Below, one piece after another: positions 12,367-16,709 of a stretch of DNA of 16,709 nucleotides. The notes beneath the pieces are model-generated. The model did no database searches, was not told where the DNA came from, and saw only the letters and a program-made list of their open reading frames with translations. Numbering within the stretch: the first letter of the stretch is position 1; every line of letters begins with the position of its first letter. The stretch is from positions 1 to 16,709 of the forward strand of contig DODJ01000035.1 of assembly GCA_003545655.1 (NCBI GenBank), given 5' to 3'. Source of the stretch: Candidatus Saccharimonadota bacterium. Its GTDB lineage: Bacteria > Patescibacteriota > Saccharimonadia > Saccharimonadales > Saccharimonadaceae. Position numbers and translations under genes: made by a program.

Positions 12367-13940
12367 GCCAGATGGTGCGTGCTGTACGACCACGAGGCAT
12401 CGGTTTTCTTGTGGGGGTTAAATATATAGTCTGGGTCGAATATTTCTTTCGTTTGCACGAATAGCGCGTAGGTTTCAGGGCCAAAGGCGGCTCGTAGCCA
12501 TGGCCCGCGGAGCATGCCGTCGTTGTGTTCGCCGGAAAGCGCCCCGCCGTGCTCTTTAACGATGGTCGTGAGGTCGCGCATAAGGGGCGCTAATTTTGCG
12601 CGGTGTTTTTTGGAAAGGACTGGCCCTATAGGGATAATATGAACAACGCCATCACCAAGGTGGCTGTGGATTGAGGCTGGTAAGGCGTACTGACGCAGCA
12701 ACGACTGTACTTTTGGAAGTACTACACCAAGCGCGACTGGCGGTACGGCTAAATCATCAATAAAGGGCGCACCGTGGAATGCCTGTGCCTGTGCTCGAAG
12801 AAGCGCAAGCGCCGACCGTCGTGCACGCCAGAATGCAGTGCTATGGGCACCAATGGGGTCTACATCAACTTTCACCTTCTTCACCCTCTTCAGGTCATGA
12901 CGGAGTGCCCCTACCTTTTGTATAAGCGCCTCTTCGGAAGACGCCTGAAGCTCGATGCCAAAAAACATTCCCTTCCCGGTACGGTTTTTAAGTAAGCTTG
13001 CAAGACCAAGTTGCGTATGTAACGCAGAGTTGGCGCGGAAACCGGACTCATCAAACCCCTCAAACGCCGCAGGGGCATGGCGCATAATAGTCTGCACAAT
13101 GACATCAAGGCTGTGTAAGCTCGAGATATAGGCAAGTAGTGTTGCCGTATGAGCGGGAAGAGAGACTGTCTCTACGCTAGCTTCGGTGATGATGCCTAGG
13201 GTTCCTTGGCTTCCTGTGAATAATTGAGTTAGGTCGAAGATTCCCGACTCTCTATCCCATACATCCCACAGTGCATATCCAGAATTAGACCGTGGAACGC
13301 GGGGGCGGGCGTTCTTAATAGTATCGTAATTGTGCTCTATAAGCTCGTAGAGCTGTGTATATATGCGCCCCTCGAAAGTATCCTGACGCATCTTCCTTTT
13401 TAATTGCGCGTGTGTTAAGGGCGTAAGCGTGTATTCGTTACCATCTGAAAGAACTACCTTCATCTTCCTTACCCAACCATTAGTATTTCCGAACTGAAGC
13501 GAGTATACCCCTCCGGCGTTGTTTGCTACCATACCGCCAAAAGTGCTTGTGTGCGCGCTCGTAGGGGCGCTTGCGAATTGGCGTTGGGCAGCGGCTAGTT
13601 TGGGGGTTATTACACGAAGTGGTGTGCCTGGCTCGGCGGTAACGTGTGACGAAGTTATTTCACGTACTGTGGTTAAGTAACGCGTAGTGTCAATAATAAT
13701 AGAGCCGCCAATTGCCCCGCCGGTCATATCGGTTCCGGCACCCCTTGGCGTTATAGAATACCCGCTATGTTTCGCAAACGTGACGATTGAGCTTATGTCG
13801 GCCACTGTTTTAGGGTATACCACTAGTTTAGGGGTAAGGCTAAAAATACTCGCATCGCGTTGTACCGCCTTTCGTGTTGCAGCGTCAGTGTATACATCAC
13901 CTTCTATGCTATTCTGTAGCCCAGCTCCCACCGTATTCAT
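12339..13940 (-). CDS. FAD-linked oxidoreductase, GlcD/D-lactate dehydrogenase type
   Basis: The 533-aa protein belongs to the PCMH-type FAD-binding family. The FAD loop is RGAGTDMTGG (66-75), followed by TFGGMVANNAGG and the C-terminal half with HLGDGVVHIIP and SGEHNDGMLRGPW, ending in the usual FDPDYIFNPHKK. Relatives oxidise D-lactate, glycolate or other 2-hydroxy acids. The SGEH-DG-R pattern resembles the N-terminal part of YdiJ-type enzymes, but the iron-sulfur domain of those longer proteins is absent, so the electron acceptor is unclear. ATG at 13940 has no Shine-Dalgarno but sits 8 nt after TATAGT. The HxlR gene follows by 11 bp. Substrate specificity cannot be read from sequence alone. 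Confidence 0.9.
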   Translation of the reverse strand: MNTVGAGLQNSIEGDVYTDAATRKAVQRDASIFSLTPKLVVYPKTVADISSIVTFAKHSGYSITPRGAGTDMTGGAIGGSIIIDTTRYLTTVREITSSHVTAEPGTPLRVITPKLAAAQRQFASAPTSAHTSTFGGMVANNAGGVYSLQFGNTNGWVRKMKVVLSDGNEYTLTPLTHAQLKRKMRQDTFEGRIYTQLYELIEHNYDTIKNARPRVPRSNSGYALWDVWDRESGIFDLTQLFTGSQGTLGIITEASVETVSLPAHTATLLAYISSLHSLDVIVQTIMRHAPAAFEGFDESGFRANSALHTQLGLASLLKNRTGKGMFFGIELQASSEEALIQKVGALRHDLKRVKKVKVDVDPIGAHSTAFWRARRSALALLRAQAQAFHGAPFIDDLAVPPVALGVVLPKVQSLLRQYALPASIHSHLGDGVVHIIPIGPVLSKKHRAKLAPLMRDLTTIVKEHGGALSGEHNDGMLRGPWLRAAFGPETYALFVQTKEIFDPDYIFNPHKKTDASWSYSTHHLALPMMLDNV

Positions 13941-13948
13941 ATGTCTTA

Positions 13949-13977
13949 ACTATAGATAAGCAGAGCGGGTTTGTCGA
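13949..13977 (-). promoter_or_regulatory. Promoter of the FAD oxidoreductase gene, leaderless type
   Basis: Minus strand TCGACA (13972-13977), a 17-base spacer and TATAGT (13949-13954), 8 nt before the ATG at 13940. This is the clearest of the leaderless-type promoters here because both boxes are good. Confidence 0.7.
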
Positions 13978-14007
13978 TAGGGCTACCCTAAATGGTCGTA
14001 GGCGGTG

Positions 14008-14013
14008 TATACT
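14008..14013 (+). promoter_or_regulatory. -10 box of the AI-2E-family gene, leaderless type
   Basis: TATACT directly after TG, only 6 nt before the ATG at 14020. The -35 position matches poorly. It lies inside the five extra codons of a longer GTG-start reading, which therefore is unlikely. Confidence 0.5.
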
Positions 14014-14019
14014 ACAGCT

Positions 14020-15120
14020 ATGAGAACAAAAATAGATATAGATACACGGACATTTGTACGCTTTTGGTTGGTCATTTTTGGTATAGGCTTAGCGGCGTTT
14101 CTTCTCTACCAAGCGTCAACTGCACTGATTATTTTGGGGATTTCTGTATTCTTAGCTTTGGCATTGAATAGCCCGGTATCATCTATAGCTCGCCGCCTTC
14201 CTGGTAAAAGTCGAGTCGGCGCAACCGCTATTGCCTATCTTGCTGTTATAGCAATTCTTGGAAGTATTATTGTCTTGGTAATTCCACCGATAGTCCAACA
14301 AACAGCCAAGTTCGCGCAAACTGCACCAGCGGTGGTAGAATCGGCTACCTCACAGTGGGAAGGGCTTCGGGATTTTCTTACACAGTACGGGTTACAGGGG
14401 CAGCTTGATACGGCACTAGCGTCTATACAAGAAAGTGCAGGCCAGTGGGCGGGTAATGTTGGGCAGAGCGCTGTTGCAAGCCTTGGTTCAGTGTTTGCTG
14501 GACTTGCCGCACTCATCCTTATACTCGTGCTTACCTTCTTGATGCTTGTAGAAGGCCCAGAGTGGATTAAACGACTATGGCGTCTCTATAAAAATGAAGG
14601 GAAAATGAAAAAGCATCAACACGTACTTCGGCGTATTTATGGTGTGTTTACGGGGTACGTTACTGGTCAACTTACGGTATCTGCCATTGGGGCTACTGCA
14701 GCGGGGCTTTTTGTATTCGTCCTTAGCTACATATTTAACTTTGATGGCGGGTTGGCAATGCCTACGGCAGTCATTACCTTTATTTTGTCACTTATTCCTA
14801 TGTTTGGTGCGACAATCGGCGGGGCGATCATTACCCTATTACTGCTTCTTAATAGCCCTGGGGCAGCTATCGTATATGTTGTGTACTTTGTGGTATACCA
14901 GCAAATCGAGAACAATCTTATTGCCCCTAATATTCAGGCAAAACGTATCGACTTATCAGCACTTATGATTTTAGCGGCGGTGACAATTGGCTTGTATATG
15001 TTTGGTATTATTGGGGGTATTATCGCTATTCCTATTGCGGGTACGGTTCGAATTTTGGTTGAGGAATTTTTAGAGAGCCGTCGTAGCGGAGAGAAAAAAG
15101 CCGAAAAGCAGGCTGCGTAA
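14020..15120 (+). CDS. AI-2E family (UPF0118/PerM) membrane protein
   Basis: A 366-aa membrane protein with about eight helices in the arrangement of this family: two N-terminal helices, one near 78-98, a soluble middle segment (about 100-155), then a C-terminal bundle. The conserved signature IENNLIAPNIQAKRIDLS is followed by the Gly-rich segment MFGIIGGIIAIPIAG. Members have been linked to autoinducer-2 export (TqsA) and to Na+/H+ exchange; the substrate here is unknown. The C-terminal tail is short and Lys/Glu-rich. ATG at 14020 is preferred over GTG at 14005 because a TATACT promoter box covers the upstream codons. It is convergent with cysS, with one base between the stops. Confidence 0.9.
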   Translation: MRTKIDIDTRTFVRFWLVIFGIGLAAFLLYQASTALIILGISVFLALALNSPVSSIARRLPGKSRVGATAIAYLAVIAILGSIIVLVIPPIVQQTAKFAQTAPAVVESATSQWEGLRDFLTQYGLQGQLDTALASIQESAGQWAGNVGQSAVASLGSVFAGLAALILILVLTFLMLVEGPEWIKRLWRLYKNEGKMKKHQHVLRRIYGVFTGYVTGQLTVSAIGATAAGLFVFVLSYIFNFDGGLAMPTAVITFILSLIPMFGATIGGAIITLLLLLNSPGAAIVYVVYFVVYQQIENNLIAPNIQAKRIDLSALMILAAVTIGLYMFGIIGGIIAIPIAGTVRILVEEFLESRRSGEKKAEKQAA

Positions 15121-15130
15121 ATTAGGCAGC
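15094..15130 (-). terminator. Possible terminator of cysS across the convergent stops
   Basis: GCTGC (15112-15116) pairs with GCAGC (15126-15130) over both stop codons; next to it on the minus strand AGCC-8 nt-GGCT (15099-15114) is followed by TTTTTT. The stems are short, and the second lies in the end of the AI-2E-family gene. Confidence 0.35.
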
Positions 15131-16582
15131 GTATTCCCAGATAACACCAGAGGGAGTGTCACGGACAATAATACCCGAGGCTTCTAATGTTGCACGGAGC
15201 TGGTCTGATTTTGCATAATCCTTGCTCTCTCGAGCACGCGTGCGTTGGATAACGAGCTGCTTTACCTCATCCGTTATGTCGGGTGTTGTAGCTATAAGCT
15301 GAAGTCCCAGAAGTTCGTCTATGGTCTCTAGGAAACGTATAAGCGCATGGTGGTGCACTGAGGTGATTTTTGCAGTACTCACTTTGGCGAATGCGTCATC
15401 AATTATAGCAAGTGCTTCAGGGGTGTTAAGGTCGTCTGCGAGCGCCTCTAACAGGGCTCTTCCGGCGGCATAAAGTGAAACAGTTGCGCTATCCTCCTCG
15501 ATACGACCTTGTGGAGAGAGTGTGTCGTGAGTTTGATGTCGAAGCGCAGCAATATTGCGCCAATGGAGTCGACGATTTTTTGCTGCAGTAACGTTTTCGA
15601 AGGTAAAGTTTCCCTCGGTCCTATAGTGGCTTTGAAGAATAAAAAGACGAAAATCAAGCGGGTCGAAGCCATGCTTGGAAAGGTCGTGCAATGTGTACCC
15701 ATTTCCTAGGGATTTACTAATTTTTGTTCCATCTACCTTAAGGTGGTTATTATGAAGCCAATAGTACGCAAACAATTGTCCGCTTGCGGCTTCCGATTGA
15801 GCGATTTCGTTGGTGTGGTGTACGGGGATGTGGTCGATACCTCCGGTGTGGATATCGATGCTATCGCCTAGTAATTCCATGGCCATTGCAGAGCATTCTA
15901 GGTGCCAACCGGGAAATCCAGGGCGCTCTTGGTGCTCGTCGGTCAGATCGGCGGGGGTAGTCCACTGCATATCGCGGGTTTCGCCCTCTGGGGTAAACTT
16001 CCATAGGGCAAAATCACTCGGTGTGTGTTTTTCTGGATTATAGCTAACTCGGGCACCGGCTTTTAGGGATGCAAGGTCAAGATCGGCAAAATCACCATAG
16101 GTAGGAAACTTTGCAGTGTCAAAATAAATACCATCACTAATTTGGTAGGTATACCCCTTTTCTTTCAGTGTTCGTACAAGCGCGAGCTGTTGAGGAATGT
16201 ACTCAGTTGCTTTTGGTAGGTAGGTTGGGGCGATAAGGTTTAGGTCGTGCATGCCTTTCACAAAATCATCCGTGTACTGTGCGGCTATATCCCAGGCGGT
16301 TTTTCCTTCACGGCGGGCGCCCTTTTCAAGCTTATCTTCGCCTTCGTCGGCATCACTTACAAGGTGGCCAACATCAGTAATGTTCATTACGCGGGTGACA
16401 TCGTATCCAGCGGCAGTAAGTACGCGTACTAGCGTGTCCCAATAAATGTACGCCGTCCAGTTACCTACCGTAAGAGAGTTATATACGGTGGGGCCACAGG
16501 TATACAGACGCACCTTGCCCTGTTCTAGCGGAGCAAACTCATCGAGTTTTTTGGTACGTTGGTTATGAAATTGCAGTTTCAT
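15122..16582 (-). CDS. cysS: Cysteinyl-tRNA synthetase, divergent HIGH motif
   Basis: A 486-aa class I synthetase that charges tRNA-Cys in the cytosol. The zinc ligands that select cysteine are present with spacing like E. coli CysRS: C29 (CGPTVY), C230 (HLECSAM), H255 and E259 (HHTNEIAQ). The KMSKS loop is KISKS (287-291). The HIGH motif reads TVGN (38-41), with Thr where the first His is expected. NITDVGH and EDKLEKGARREGKT are also conserved. Length is normal; the C-terminal anticodon-binding helical region is complete. ATG at 16582 overlaps by 20 bp the upstream phosphoesterase gene, so translation may be coupled; GAGAAGG lies 12 nt before ATG, farther than ideal. Confidence 0.95.
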   Translation of the reverse strand: MKLQFHNQRTKKLDEFAPLEQGKVRLYTCGPTVYNSLTVGNWTAYIYWDTLVRVLTAAGYDVTRVMNITDVGHLVSDADEGEDKLEKGARREGKTAWDIAAQYTDDFVKGMHDLNLIAPTYLPKATEYIPQQLALVRTLKEKGYTYQISDGIYFDTAKFPTYGDFADLDLASLKAGARVSYNPEKHTPSDFALWKFTPEGETRDMQWTTPADLTDEHQERPGFPGWHLECSAMAMELLGDSIDIHTGGIDHIPVHHTNEIAQSEAASGQLFAYYWLHNNHLKVDGTKISKSLGNGYTLHDLSKHGFDPLDFRLFILQSHYRTEGNFTFENVTAAKNRRLHWRNIAALRHQTHDTLSPQGRIEEDSATVSLYAAGRALLEALADDLNTPEALAIIDDAFAKVSTAKITSVHHHALIRFLETIDELLGLQLIATTPDITDEVKQLVIQRTRARESKDYAKSDQLRATLEASGIIVRDTPSGVIWEYAA

Positions 16583-16709
16583 AGGTAGTAATCGCCTTCT
16601 CGACAGCGGTTAGTAATTCTGTTCGTATGGTATCGTAGGTCTCAAATAACTTAAAGCCTGCAGCGTAGCCATGCCCGCCCCCACCGAAGTAACCGGCTAC
16701 ATCCTCGGC
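16563..16709 (-). CDS. DHH/DHHA1-family phosphoesterase, C-terminal end (NrnA-like)
   Basis: The frame is open from the window edge for 48 codons and ends in TAA at 16563-16565. The fragment carries the DHHA1 substrate-binding signature YFGGGGHGYAAGF, as in NrnA/RecJ-type phosphoesterases that degrade short oligonucleotides, pAp or cyclic dinucleotides. The catalytic DHH domain would lie outside the window, so the exact member cannot be named. The last 20 bases overlap the start of cysS in another frame, a sign of a coupled operon. Confidence 0.8.
   Translation of the reverse strand, partial: AEDVAGYFGGGGHGYAAGFKLFETYDTIRTELLTAVEKAITTYETAIS

Noticed and set aside
14005..14019. GTG start for the AI-2E-family protein
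   Set aside because: The five extra codons are covered by the TATACT promoter box, so they would not be in the mRNA if that promoter is used.
1..16709. Mobile elements, CRISPR arrays, phage genes or toxin-antitoxin pairs
   Set aside because: No transposase, integrase, terminal inverted repeats, regularly spaced repeats or recognisable toxin genes were seen.
1..16709. Alternative genetic code (TGA as Gly)
   Set aside because: The response regulator ends at TGA one base before the kinase ATG, and the main genes have normal lengths with standard stops.

Overview
The window looks like a piece of a small, compact bacterial genome, most likely a Candidate Phyla Radiation / Patescibacteria member and probably Saccharibacteria (TM7). 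This is an inference. It rests on the mix of families (an Erm-like rRNA methyltransferase, a divergent CysRS, a GreA-like factor with an altered tip, AI-2E-type and P-type ATPase membrane proteins), on the tight packing, and on TGA acting as an ordinary stop (the response regulator ends in TGA one base before the kinase ATG), which argues against the Gracilibacteria-type code. No rRNA, tRNA, IS element, integrase or CRISPR array is visible.

Layout. 1-1163: the 3' end of a GT4 glycosyltransferase meets a convergent voltage-gated-type K+ channel; the stop codons overlap in one CTAG. 1164-1331: divergent promoters with a dyad between them. 1332-4022: a DEAD-box RNA helicase and a glycine-rich RRM protein (a plausible RNA-remodelling pair), separated by two small unrecognised genes on the minus strand in AT-rich flanks, each with its own promoter, Shine-Dalgarno and terminator. 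4074-6285: minus-strand cardiolipin synthase and Erm/KsgA-type methyltransferase. 6286-6685: a structured, promoter-driven RNA region ahead of an orphan 83-aa gene; this is the most unusual stretch. 6984-10078: a Ca2+-type P-type ATPase and a GreA-like factor. 10212-11952: a coupled OmpR-type response regulator and sensor kinase. 12022-13940: an HxlR regulator behind a GlcD/DLD-type FAD oxidoreductase. 14020-15120: an AI-2E-family membrane protein. 15122-16709: CysRS, overlapping by 20 bp the end of a DHH-family phosphoesterase that runs off the window.

Two themes link these genes. First, seven genes have a -10-like hexamer only 6-10 bases before ATG and no Shine-Dalgarno, suggesting leaderless transcripts, while others have normal leaders and ribosome binding sites; two initiation modes seem to coexist. 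Second, terminators and stop codons are packed together at nearly every convergent junction. The two-component system may act on the GreA-like gene next to it: two direct repeats with an 11-bp period, typical of OmpR-family sites, lie where the -35 of that gene would be.
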